Notes under the pieces: model-generated
The model's database searches: none
Told to the model about the DNA's origin: nothing
The model's input: the letters and a program-made list of their open reading frames with translations, nothing else
Assembly (NCBI GenBank): GCA_026988435.1
Contig: JALSLH010000059.1
Coordinates: 1 to 32,031 of the forward strand
Source: Methylophaga sp.
Lineage (GTDB): Bacteria; Pseudomonadota; Gammaproteobacteria; Nitrosococcales; Methylophagaceae
DNA length: 32,031 nt
Direction: 5' to 3'
Made by a program: the position numbers and the translations under genes
Shown: positions 6,661-15,481 of the stretch, in pieces
How positions within the stretch are numbered: the first letter of the stretch is position 1
How the letters are laid out: the number at the start of each line of letters is the position of its first letter

Positions 6661-7827
6661 ATGGACATTTACACCGACAATAATATAAAGCGTATTGAAA
6701 CTAACCAGTTTGGTGTATTCAAGTTCCAGCTTGGGTTAAGTCGAGATGGGATAGAAACTATACTTCGACGGGTTCAAGATGCTCAAGATCGTTTCCGTGT
6801 TTCTCCATTGGCTTCTGTAGCGACACGATTGGAAAAAGAAGTAGTGGTTAGCTCTGTTTTTGGGACAAATACCATTGAGGGTGGAGAGTTATCCGAAGAT
6901 GAAACTGAACAAGCTTTGTTATTGTCACCGGAGCAGATCCAGAATATTCAGCAGCAGCGTGCTTTGAATATTAAAAATGCCTATGAGTATATTAAAGAGG
7001 TATCTGTTTCTAAAGATTGGAATCCCACTGTAGAAGATGTTGTTGAAATCCATCATAGAATTTACGAGGCGTTGGGTGAAGATCAGAGCCAAGGTATATT
7101 TAGAGATAATCCTGATGGAGTAGTGACCAGTGTGGGTAATAGCTCGCATGGTGGAGTATATAAGCCACCACAAAACGGTGCAGATATTCGTTTGCTTTTG
7201 AGTGAATTATTATCTTGGAATGCAGCGCTTTCAGATCAGGGTGTGCCCGCCTTAATTCGCGCACCACTCGTACATTTATATTTTGAGCTTATCCATCCGT
7301 TTTGGGATGGTAATGGGCGTGTAGGTCGGGTTTTAGAGGCCGGCATATTGTATGCCGATGGTTTTCGTTATGCGCCTTTTGCTCAGGCATCCTATTATTT
7401 AACAAATATTGATAAGTATTTTGCCTTGTTTAATTTTTGTCGTAAATCCGCCAATAAGAAACATGATTTTCCAAACGTAGCGTTTGTTTCTTTTTTTCTT
7501 GAGGGGATGCTGGAAACTATTAATGCCTTGCATGATCGCGTAAATAAAATAGTGCAAGTTGTGCTTTTTGAAACACAACTGAAAAACTTATATGACTATA
7601 AAAAGATAAATCATCGGCAATATACAATCGTCAATGAAATTCTTAGAAGTGGAGAGGCAATAACCATTGATAAAATACGCCAATCTATTTGGTATAACGC
7701 CCTTTATAGTAAATTAACAGCTAAAACACGTTCAAGGGATATGAAGCACCTTCTTGATATAGGGTTACTTAATTTAGACGATGAAGGAAATATATTATTT
7801 GGTTTTGTTGGTGAGCATGATGTGTAG
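6661..7827 (+). CDS. Fic family AMP-transferase, class II (N-terminal inhibitory motif)
   Basis: The Fic catalytic loop HPFWDGNGRVGR begins at residue 212, with the catalytic histidine, the acidic residue, the GNGR phosphate-binding turn and the final arginine all present. Fic enzymes usually transfer AMP from ATP to a hydroxyl on a target protein. Residues 69-74 read TNTIEG, the (S/T)xxxE(G/N) inhibitory motif placed before the Fic core as in class II members, so it is probably self-inhibited and needs no separate antitoxin. ATG 6661 is chosen because AGGA precedes it; the upstream GTG 6625 has no ribosome site. The C-terminus after residue 290 looks like a winged-helix domain. It stands alone after the replication module, probably as cargo. 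Confidence 0.88.
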   Translation: MDIYTDNNIKRIETNQFGVFKFQLGLSRDGIETILRRVQDAQDRFRVSPLASVATRLEKEVVVSSVFGTNTIEGGELSEDETEQALLLSPEQIQNIQQQRALNIKNAYEYIKEVSVSKDWNPTVEDVVEIHHRIYEALGEDQSQGIFRDNPDGVVTSVGNSSHGGVYKPPQNGADIRLLLSELLSWNAALSDQGVPALIRAPLVHLYFELIHPFWDGNGRVGRVLEAGILYADGFRYAPFAQASYYLTNIDKYFALFNFCRKSANKKHDFPNVAFVSFFLEGMLETINALHDRVNKIVQVVLFETQLKNLYDYKKINHRQYTIVNEILRSGEAITIDKIRQSIWYNALYSKLTAKTRSRDMKHLLDIGLLNLDDEGNILFGFVGEHDV

Positions 7828-7975
7828 TTATAGGTCCACCTTTAAGAGTAAATTAGATTTACAGTAAAACTATTTTGATGGTAACTATGGTGGTAACTTT
7901 TTAATTAAAAATATTGCGACATAGTAGCCATGTGGGATTGACGCGCAAACTGGGAGGCACCCATAGCCACCATTT

Positions 7976-10057
7976 TTATTCAAAAATTAGTTTATTTTCA
8001 GCAGTTTTTTCTGAAGACAGCAGTTCTATGAGCTTGTTGACGGGTAAAGGTTGAGAAAATAGGTTGCCTTGGACAAAGTCACACCCCGCAGCATAAAGTA
8101 AACGACTCTGCTGCTCCGTTTCGACGCCTTCAGCAATAACTTTAAGACCCAGCTTGTGCGCCATTACTATGATAGCTTCAGATAATGCCATTTCACTGGA
8201 GTCTGTTGATAAGTTTTTAATAAAGGATTGGTCTATTTTTAGGTAATCAATATCAAACTTATTTAGATACGACAAAGAAGCGTAACCTGTTCCGAAATCA
8301 TCAATGGCGACTTGAATGCCAGCGGTTCGAAAATCTAACAATTGTTCAATTACTTGTTTGTCGTCTTTTACAAGTAGACCTTCCGTGATTTCTATTACGA
8401 GATTACAGTTAGAAAAATAGACTTCTGATATTGCAGCCGCCCAATCATTTTGTGCTTTAAATTGAACGGGGGACATATTTACGCTGACTTGAAAATCAGG
8501 ACTATGTTGTTGGAACATCTGAGCGTGTTGAACGGCCTGATGGAATACCCAGTTACCTATTTCATTAATAAGGCCCGTTTCCTCAGCGAGAGGAATAAAA
8601 TCAGTAGGACTAACCATGCCTCTTTCAGGGTGATTCCAGCGTAACAATGCCTCGGCTTTTTGAATTTTCTTCGTGGGCAAATAAATGATGGGCTGATAAT
8701 AGACTTCAAGCTGGTTAAGTGCCAAAGCTTCTCGTAAATCCTGGATAAGGTTAAAACGCTCTGTTGATGAACGCTGCATTTGTTGTGTAAAGTAGAAATA
8801 GCGACTTCGACCTGAATCTTTGGCAAAATACATGGCCTGATCAGCATTTCTAAGAAGATCATCTGCGGTGAGCGCATCATCAGGATATATGGTGATGCCG
8901 ATGCTTGCAGAAATATAAAGAAGATTACCTTCTATTTGGAAGGGGTGATTTAATGCGGTAATGATTTGGTCAGCAACGCGTCCAACCTGGTTAAGGTCAT
9001 TTAAAGTTGGTAGCAGAACGGTAAACTCATCCCCGCCGAAACGTGCTACCAAATCTTCATTTGGTGCAGCGTCAGTAATCCGTTTGCCGGCCTCAAACAG
9101 TAGCTTGTCGCCCACAGGGTGGCCAAAGGCGTCATTGATTACTTTAAAGCCGTCTAAATCAAGGAACAAAACAGCTAAAGGTTTATTGGTGATATTGGAG
9201 TTTTTAATTTCTTCTTCTAAACGATTGTAGAAAAATGTCCGATTAGGCAAAGATGTTAAAGGGTCGTAGCTAGCCTGTTTTAAAGCGAGTAATTCAGCTT
9301 GTCTTTTTTCAGAGATGTCTGAAAATAAGGTAACACGTTGTTTTACTGTTTTGTCTTTATTGTAGATTGTATTAATAGTTGCCCAAATTAGAAATTCTTC
9401 ACCATTTTTTCGGCGGGCCCATATTTCTCCTTTCCAGCATCCATCTAAATCGATGATATTTCGTATTTCTGTTAGAAATTCTGGGTCATAACGTTTGGAA
9501 AGGAGTATCGATGTGGATTCATTTAGAATGTCTGCCTCTGAGAAGCCAGTGATACTTGAAAAAGCAGGATTAATGGCGATGATTTTTCTTTTTGCAGAGG
9601 TGACAATCATTGCTTCACTAGTATGTTGGAAAACAGTAGATGCTAACTGGGCCATCTCCTCCGCTCGCTTGTGTTCAGTGATGTTATTCAAGCTTATTAA
9701 TAGATTGCCCTCTGGCTCAGAGAGAAGAGTTGCATGAGCAGTGACTATTCGGTAATCACCATTTTTACAACGAAGTTCCATTTCTAATGGCTTGAAAGTA
9801 CTATTTTGAAGCCCATCTTTAAGGCACTTGTCCCATAGATCTCTAATTTTACTAGCATATTCTCGATTGGAATATACGGTGGTTTCTCGCTTATCGGGTG
9901 TGGAGATATCTTGAAGGGAATAGCCGAATTGAGCTGTAAAAGCATCATTAACATAAACCGTTTCTTTTTGTTTATTGTGAACAATAAATGGTGTCGGAGA
10001 GGCGCCAAGAATGGTCTGAGCGAGTTGAGTGGTTTCTATAGATAATTCGCTGGTCAT
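7976..10057 (-). CDS. PAS-PAS-GGDEF-EAL cyclic-di-GMP signalling protein, 693 aa
   Basis: Two PAS sensor domains (about residues 12-132 and 135-255) are followed by a diguanylate cyclase domain (260-425; GGDEF at 341-345) and a phosphodiesterase domain (440-685; EAL at 469-471, with DDFGTGYASL, KIDQSFI and AEGVET motifs). Both catalytic sites look complete, so it could make or break cyclic di-GMP. The allosteric inhibition site is lost: the RxxD position reads PNED (332-335). No transmembrane segment is visible, so it is probably cytoplasmic. It is the downstream member of a tandem paralogous pair with the gene at 10251-12794. Confidence 0.92.
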   Translation of the reverse strand: MTSELSIETTQLAQTILGASPTPFIVHNKQKETVYVNDAFTAQFGYSLQDISTPDKRETTVYSNREYASKIRDLWDKCLKDGLQNSTFKPLEMELRCKNGDYRIVTAHATLLSEPEGNLLISLNNITEHKRAEEMAQLASTVFQHTSEAMIVTSAKRKIIAINPAFSSITGFSEADILNESTSILLSKRYDPEFLTEIRNIIDLDGCWKGEIWARRKNGEEFLIWATINTIYNKDKTVKQRVTLFSDISEKRQAELLALKQASYDPLTSLPNRTFFYNRLEEEIKNSNITNKPLAVLFLDLDGFKVINDAFGHPVGDKLLFEAGKRITDAAPNEDLVARFGGDEFTVLLPTLNDLNQVGRVADQIITALNHPFQIEGNLLYISASIGITIYPDDALTADDLLRNADQAMYFAKDSGRSRYFYFTQQMQRSSTERFNLIQDLREALALNQLEVYYQPIIYLPTKKIQKAEALLRWNHPERGMVSPTDFIPLAEETGLINEIGNWVFHQAVQHAQMFQQHSPDFQVSVNMSPVQFKAQNDWAAAISEVYFSNCNLVIEITEGLLVKDDKQVIEQLLDFRTAGIQVAIDDFGTGYASLSYLNKFDIDYLKIDQSFIKNLSTDSSEMALSEAIIVMAHKLGLKVIAEGVETEQQSRLLYAAGCDFVQGNLFSQPLPVNKLIELLSSEKTAENKLIFE

Positions 10058-10250
10058 ATGTTTCTATGCCTATTGTTTTGAGACAAGCATATAATATTAC
10101 AAGCTAGTTTAATATGGAGCATCAATTAGAGCTTGAATATAACATAGAGTTAGCTTTGATTTCAAAGTACTATTGATTGCTCAGATCGCTCGAAACGACG
10201 TTATAAATGATATTGCCAACACTTACTTACAAGCGAAGGGGCTTGCATCA

Positions 10251-12794
10251 CTATGTATCGTCGAGACTCTCAGAACTTAGAAGTGCTTTAAATTCACTGA
10301 CAGGAAGTGGCCTAGAAAATAAATAGCCTTGCACATAGTCACAGCCTGCGGTAGCTAATAAGTCGCGTTGTTGCTCTGTTTCAACGCCTTCTGCAATAAC
10401 TTTCAGGCCTAGTTTGTGTGCCATCACGATGATGGCTTCAGATAAGGCCATTTCACTTGAATCAGGGGTTAAATTTCGAATAAAAGATTGATCTATTTTT
10501 AAGTAATCTATATCAAATTTATTTAGATATGACAATGAAGAATAGCCCGTTCCAAAATCATCAATCGCCACGTGAATGCCAGCATCACGGAAATTTAATA
10601 ATTGCTCAGCTATCAGCTCATTATCTTCCATTAATAAGCCTTCGGTTATTTCAATAATAACATTGCTGCCAGCAAAATATTCTTGGGTTATTACGGAGCT
10701 CCAATCATTTTCATCCCTGAATTGTACGGGTGAGACGTTAATGCTTACTTGAAAGTCAGCATCGTATTGCTGATAAGATTTTGCCTGTTCAGTAGCTTGC
10801 TGAAATACCCAGCTACCAATTTCATTGATTAGGCCTGATTCCTCAGCAAGTGGGATAAATTCAGCAGGGCTTACCATGCCTCTTTCTGGGTGTTTCCATC
10901 GTAATAATGCTTCAGCTTTGTGGATTTTTCCTGTTGGTAAATAAATAATCGGTTGGTAATAAAGCTCTAGTTGATTTTTAGCCAAAGCCACACGTAGATC
11001 ATTGGTTAAGTTGAACCGTTCTAACGATGATTCTTGCATTTGAGGTGTGAAATAGCTGTAGCGGCTTCGACCAGAATCTTTGGCAAAATACATAGCTTGG
11101 TCTGCATTTTTAAGTAGATCATTTACGTTATTAGCATCATTAGGATAAAGCGTAATACCAATACTCGCTGAAATATAGATAGTATTATTCTCTAATTGGA
11201 ATTGCTGGCTTAATGATTTGATAATCTTAGAAGCTATTCGTTCAATGCCATGAACATCATCTAGATCGGATAGAATCACTGTAAACTCGTCACCACCGAG
11301 CCGCGCTACAGTATCGGTATCGCGCACACAATCGGTGATACGCTTGGCGGCCTCAATAAGAAGTTTATCGCCTACCGGGTGGCCAAAAGTATCATTAACG
11401 TCCTTAAATTTATCTAAATCAAGAAAGAATAACGCTAGTGGCTTATTGGAGCGGTTAGACTTTCTAATTTCTTGACCTAAGCGATCGTGAAACATGGTGC
11501 GATTAGGTAACGATGTCAATGTATCATAATAAGCTTGTTTTAATGCCAGCATTTCAGTTTGTTTTTTCTCTGTAATATCAGAGAACAAACCGACGCGTAA
11601 CTTAACAGTATTATCTTCGTTGTAAAGAGTATTGATGGTTAACCAAATGAGGACATCTTCACCTGCTTTCCGTTTGTTCCAAACTTCACCTTGCCATTTT
11701 CCGGTGCGATCAAGCTCCGCATTCATTTCAATATAAAAAGCGGCATCATGCCTATCTGTCATAAATAGTAGAGAAGGCTCGCCTATAACCTCATCTTCAG
11801 AATAACCGGTGAGCTCACAAAAGGCAGGGTTAACTGATGTAATGATTTTTTCTGCATCGGTTGTCAGCATACCCTCACTAGTTTGCTGGAGTATGGTTGT
11901 AGTCAATATTCGTTCTTCTTCTAATTTTTTTCGTTCTGTGATGTCATAAAAGCTAATTAATATATCGCTATCAATGGCATTGAAAAGAAGAGAGGCTTGA
12001 GCCATAACGGTTTTAAATTCGCCATTGTTACAGCATATTGTAATTTCAAGGGGTTCAAAGGCGGAGCCACTTTTTATGCAATCTTCGAGACGCTGTTGCC
12101 AAATTAATCCTATTTGCACACCGTATTCTTTCTCGGGATAAGCCCTATCCTTCCATGTGTCATGATTGGGGATGTCTGCTAAGTTATATCCAAATAAAGC
12201 GATAAATGCTTTATTGAGGAAGACGGGTGTCATTTGGCTGGAGTGAAGTGCAAAAGGTATAGGTGAAGCTTCAATAATGGCACGAGATCCTTGTTCGCTT
12301 TGTCTTAATGCCTCTTCATCTTGTTTACGAGCCGTTAGATCAATATCAATGCAATACATTTCAGGGTTACCATTCCTATCATATTGCATAACGTGGCTAG
12401 AATAGACGTCAATCTGACCGCCTTTAGTTTTTAGTGTTAACTCTGCCGAAGGAATTACTGGGCCACCAGACATCCAATCAGTAATGCCTTCGATTACGAC
12501 ACTTTTCATTTCATCAGGAATAATTAAGTCTTCAATTAATTGGCCCATAGCTTCTTCTTTACTATAGCCATAGAGTTTTTCACTGGCTTTATTCCAAAAT
12601 ACAACGCGACGATCTCGGTCATAGCCTTGAACAGAAATGTTAGGAATACTTTCTAATAGCGACTGAAAGCGCCGCTCACTTTTAAGTAGTAATTTATCCG
12701 CTATGTTTTGAGGTCTTATTTTCCGGTGTAAATGAATTATCCAGATAATAAGAAATAAGCAGCTAATAATAAGTAGGGTTAAAATCAGGTTCAT
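10251..12794 (-). CDS. membrane-anchored PAS3-GGDEF-EAL cyclic-di-GMP protein, 847 aa
   Basis: An N-terminal hydrophobic helix (residues 3-21) anchors the protein to the membrane, followed by positive residues. Three PAS domains follow (about 42-160, 168-290, 295-412), then GGDEF (500-504) and EAL (628-630) domains. The RxxD product-inhibition site is present here as RDTD (491-494), unlike in the neighbouring paralogue. The two proteins are nearly identical in the EAL region (for example SSEMALSEAIIVMAHKLG in both), indicating tandem duplication, with this copy having one extra PAS and the anchor. The 193-bp gap to the downstream copy holds a small CAAGC/GCTTG hairpin at 10230-10245. Confidence 0.92.
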   Translation of the reverse strand: MNLILTLLIISCLFLIIWIIHLHRKIRPQNIADKLLLKSERRFQSLLESIPNISVQGYDRDRRVVFWNKASEKLYGYSKEEAMGQLIEDLIIPDEMKSVVIEGITDWMSGGPVIPSAELTLKTKGGQIDVYSSHVMQYDRNGNPEMYCIDIDLTARKQDEEALRQSEQGSRAIIEASPIPFALHSSQMTPVFLNKAFIALFGYNLADIPNHDTWKDRAYPEKEYGVQIGLIWQQRLEDCIKSGSAFEPLEITICCNNGEFKTVMAQASLLFNAIDSDILISFYDITERKKLEEERILTTTILQQTSEGMLTTDAEKIITSVNPAFCELTGYSEDEVIGEPSLLFMTDRHDAAFYIEMNAELDRTGKWQGEVWNKRKAGEDVLIWLTINTLYNEDNTVKLRVGLFSDITEKKQTEMLALKQAYYDTLTSLPNRTMFHDRLGQEIRKSNRSNKPLALFFLDLDKFKDVNDTFGHPVGDKLLIEAAKRITDCVRDTDTVARLGGDEFTVILSDLDDVHGIERIASKIIKSLSQQFQLENNTIYISASIGITLYPNDANNVNDLLKNADQAMYFAKDSGRSRYSYFTPQMQESSLERFNLTNDLRVALAKNQLELYYQPIIYLPTGKIHKAEALLRWKHPERGMVSPAEFIPLAEESGLINEIGSWVFQQATEQAKSYQQYDADFQVSINVSPVQFRDENDWSSVITQEYFAGSNVIIEITEGLLMEDNELIAEQLLNFRDAGIHVAIDDFGTGYSSLSYLNKFDIDYLKIDQSFIRNLTPDSSEMALSEAIIVMAHKLGLKVIAEGVETEQQRDLLATAGCDYVQGYLFSRPLPVSEFKALLSSESLDDT

Positions 12795-12971
12795 TTATGT
12801 CAACTTATAAGGTATTGCCAGTATCATACCGATAACTATCTTTTTTTTCTTATAGCTATATCACGGATATCGACAAGTTAATCACTGTCTTGAGTTTATT
12901 TCTATCCCTAATAGTGGTTAATTTTGACTATTTTGTTTGTCTGGCAGCGTTTATCCGTTATCCTTTTACCT

Positions 12972-13274
12972 ATGAAAGACATTTATAAATATCATTTATT
13001 TTTTTGTACCCATGAGCGAGATGATGGCAGAGAGTATTGTCAGCAACATGATGCGCAGTCTTTGCGTGATTATGCTAAGCAGCGGGTAAAAGAATTAAAG
13101 CTCAAAAAGGTGCGTGTTAATAATGCGGGTTGCTTAAATCGGTGCGCCTTAGGTCCAATGATGGTCATTTATCCTGAGGGTACATGGTATCAATATCAAA
13201 GCAAGGAAGATATTGATGAAATTATTGAATCACACTTACAGCAAGGGAAAATTGTGGAGCGCTTACAACGATGA
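12972..13274 (+). CDS. thioredoxin-like [2Fe-2S] ferredoxin
   Basis: This 100-residue protein has the four-cysteine pattern of thioredoxin-fold [2Fe-2S] ferredoxins: C12 and C23, then C54 and C58 in NNAGCLNRCALGP. Such proteins carry single electrons. ATG 12972 is chosen; an upstream in-frame TTG at 12924 adds a hydrophobic tail not expected in the family. Its last codons overlap the start of hpnD (ATGA at 13271-13274), so the two are translationally coupled, and hpnE overlaps hpnD in turn. A role as electron donor to the redox step catalysed by HpnE is an attractive inference, not something the sequence proves. Confidence 0.82.
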   Translation: MKDIYKYHLFFCTHERDDGREYCQQHDAQSLRDYAKQRVKELKLKKVRVNNAGCLNRCALGPMMVIYPEGTWYQYQSKEDIDEIIESHLQQGKIVERLQR

Positions 13275-14116
13275 CGCCAGATGAATATTGCAAGGATAAA
13301 GCGTCGAAAAGCGGTTCGAGCTTTTATTATAGTTTTTTATTCTTGCCCGAAAAACAACGACAAGCGATTATTGCATTGTATGCCTTTTGCCGAGAGGTGG
13401 ATGATGCTGTTGATGAAATAAGCGATGCTGATGTTGCCCGAAAAAAACTAGAATGGTGGCGTTTTGAAATTGCTCAAACCTTTAAAGGTGAAGCGACACA
13501 TCCTGTAGGCAAAGCTTTGCAGACGGCGATAAAGAACTTTGATTTGCATGAAGAATATTTTATGGAAATCATTGATGGTATGGAAATGGATTTAGACCAA
13601 TTTTCATATCAAGAATTTAAACATCTCGCCTTATATTGTCATCGTGCGGCCAGTGTTGTTGGCTTGTTATCTGTTGAGATCTTCGGCTATCAAGACCGAA
13701 ATACGCTTAAATATGCAGAAAATCTTGGAATGGCATTACAACTGACTAATATTATTCGAGATGTACGTGAAGATGCGGAGCGAGGTCGAATTTATTTGCC
13801 TCAAGAAGATTTACAGAAGTTTAATATAAAAAAAGAAGATATCTTAGATTTAAAGTCTAGTGATGAATTAATCGCTTATCTTAAATTTGAAACCGAACGA
13901 GCACGACAATACTATCAACAGGCCATGGATGCGCTACCGGACGGTGATCGTTACAGCCAACGAACAGGTTTAATTATGGCGGCAATTTATGAGGCGACGT
14001 TAGATGAAATCGAAAATGATGGTTTCAAAGTGATGCAGCACCGCGTTTCGTTAACGCCTCTCAGAAAGCTATGGATCGCGTGGCGAACAGCACGCAAGCA
14101 AAAGCGATTTAAGTGA
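13271..14116 (+). CDS. hpnD: presqualene diphosphate synthase HpnD
   Basis: A 281-residue squalene/phytoene synthase family protein. The first aspartate motif is REVDDAVDE (residues 41-49) and the second is NIIRDVREDAERGRIYLP, with D164 and D168. In the three-step bacterial squalene route HpnD joins two farnesyl diphosphates to presqualene diphosphate, HpnC makes hydroxysqualene and HpnE reduces it to squalene. The assignment to HpnD rather than phytoene synthase rests mainly on direct coupling to hpnE. No hpnC is present in this window. It overlaps both neighbours by four bases (ATGA upstream, GTGA downstream). Confidence 0.87.
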   Translation: MTPDEYCKDKASKSGSSFYYSFLFLPEKQRQAIIALYAFCREVDDAVDEISDADVARKKLEWWRFEIAQTFKGEATHPVGKALQTAIKNFDLHEEYFMEIIDGMEMDLDQFSYQEFKHLALYCHRAASVVGLLSVEIFGYQDRNTLKYAENLGMALQLTNIIRDVREDAERGRIYLPQEDLQKFNIKKEDILDLKSSDELIAYLKFETERARQYYQQAMDALPDGDRYSQRTGLIMAAIYEATLDEIENDGFKVMQHRVSLTPLRKLWIAWRTARKQKRFK

Positions 14117-15390
14117 CAACACTTATCATCGGTGGGGGGTGGAGCGGTCTTGCTGCCGCGATTACTTGTGTGCAGCGGGGGCAACCAGTTCATTTAGTCG
14201 AATCGGCTAAACAGCTTGGCGGCCGAGCACGAAATTCATCATGGCAAGATTTGACCATTGATAATGGCCAGCATCTAATGATCGGTGCTTATGACCGAAT
14301 GTTGGCAATGATGCAGTCGATAGGTATTGATACGAATGATGTATTTCACCGCCAAGCAATGGATATCACAATCCACGATACGGATTATCCTCCATTGCTT
14401 TTGTCGAGCAAATCATATTTGCCTTGGCCGTTATCTTTAGCATGGAATCTTGCCGCAAGCGCAGGAGTGTCAGGGCTAAAACAAGTAGTACAATTACAGT
14501 TAAGTATTACAAGGTTGCTATCTGAAAATGATTTAAGTGTAAGTGAGTGGTTACATCAATCTAATCAGTCAAAGCGATTAGTTAAGCAATTGTGGGAGCC
14601 GCTATGCCTAGCCACATTAAACACACCAATAGAAGAAGCATCGGCACATTTACTAGCCATTGTGCTTCGAGATAGCTTGGGTAAGGGAAAATCTGCCGCA
14701 GACTCACTTATTCCTCGCCAACCATTAGGCGATTTATTTCCCAAAGTGGCTGCAAATTATATTCAGCAGCAGGGCTGTACAATCAGCCTACAAACCCGAG
14801 TGAAAGAGCTTGTGATTAAAAACGGTAAAATAGCGGGAGCTATCACTGATCAGGGTGCTAATTTGCAAGCCGACAATATTATAGTCGCAACAAATCTGTC
14901 ACAAAGTAAGAAATTACTATCAGCTCATATGGAGCATCATTCACCGTTAGAATACCCAATCTGCACAGTGTATTTACAGTATGCCACTGACACCCGTTTA
15001 ACGGCCTTAATGCTGGGTATGTCAGGCACAGTAAGCCAGTGGATCTTTGATCGTAGCGAGCAAACTCCAGGTTTAATGGCGGTGGTTATTAGCGCACCAG
15101 GCAAACATGAAAAAATGGCAAAAGATGAGTTGATAGACTTGGTGTGTAAAGAAGTGCATGAAATGTTTCCTGCCATGCCCAGGCATGCACAGCAAGGCTT
15201 TGTGATCCGTGAAAAACGTGCAACATTTGCCTGTACGGTAGGTATTGAAAAACAGCGCCCAGAGTGTAAAACAGATATTTCAGGTTTATGGCTGGCGGGT
15301 GATTATGTTGCCAATAATTACCCTGCAACCTTAGAGGGTACCATTCGTAACGGCGAAAATTGTGCAAAGCTATTACTAGACACGCCTTAA
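14113..15390 (+). CDS. hpnE: hydroxysqualene dehydroxylase HpnE
   Basis: The 425-residue flavoprotein of the amine-oxidase/phytoene-desaturase superfamily begins with the FAD-binding loop LIIGGGWSGLAAA (residues 4-16) and the glycine/arginine segment LGGRARN. It ends with the second FAD site GLWLAGDYV and the helix TLEGTIRNGENCA. It removes the hydroxyl from hydroxysqualene to give squalene, feeding hopanoid or carotenoid synthesis. The start is GTG at 14113, overlapping the hpnD stop (GTGA). A fragment of the MITE terminal repeat begins five bases after its stop codon. Confidence 0.87.
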   Translation: MTTLIIGGGWSGLAAAITCVQRGQPVHLVESAKQLGGRARNSSWQDLTIDNGQHLMIGAYDRMLAMMQSIGIDTNDVFHRQAMDITIHDTDYPPLLLSSKSYLPWPLSLAWNLAASAGVSGLKQVVQLQLSITRLLSENDLSVSEWLHQSNQSKRLVKQLWEPLCLATLNTPIEEASAHLLAIVLRDSLGKGKSAADSLIPRQPLGDLFPKVAANYIQQQGCTISLQTRVKELVIKNGKIAGAITDQGANLQADNIIVATNLSQSKKLLSAHMEHHSPLEYPICTVYLQYATDTRLTALMLGMSGTVSQWIFDRSEQTPGLMAVVISAPGKHEKMAKDELIDLVCKEVHEMFPAMPRHAQQGFVIREKRATFACTVGIEKQRPECKTDISGLWLAGDYVANNYPATLEGTIRNGENCAKLLLDTP

Positions 15391-15394
15391 GGTA

Positions 15395-15410
15395 TATACC
15401 CGTGACCATT
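15395..15410 (+). repeat. orphan copy of MITE terminal repeat
   Basis: TATACCCGTGACCATT is identical to the outermost 16 bases of the inverted terminal repeats of the element at 23340-23653. No complementary arm occurs before the next gene at 15482, so this is a single end or a remnant. It sits directly behind hpnE. Confidence 0.6.
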
Positions 15411-15481
15411 ATGCACACTATAAAACTGCATTTTCAACGATAACGAGTATACTACTCACTTTTAATCCCGAATTAATATAA

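Larger units (their letters stand above)
1..7827. mobile_element. P4-like integrative replicative element (left end off-window, right end approximate)
   Basis: The stretch combines a tyrosine integrase, an AlpA-type regulator, a primase with CxxH/CxxC zinc ribbon and Toprim, a DUF3987 protein and duplicated iteron-like modules. This set is characteristic of P4-like satellites and related genomic islands. No structural phage gene, terminase or conjugation gene is visible, so it would depend on a helper for transfer, or be a defective remnant (inference). The left end is beyond base 1. The right end is set at the Fic stop codon for convenience: no attachment-site repeat could be matched because the left attachment site is not in view. 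Confidence 0.65.

Noticed and set aside
7944-7974. CCACCA-containing sequence considered as a tRNA 3' end and hence the right attachment site.
   Set aside because: There is no T-arm sequence or acceptor pairing, and the left attachment site needed for comparison is not in the window.
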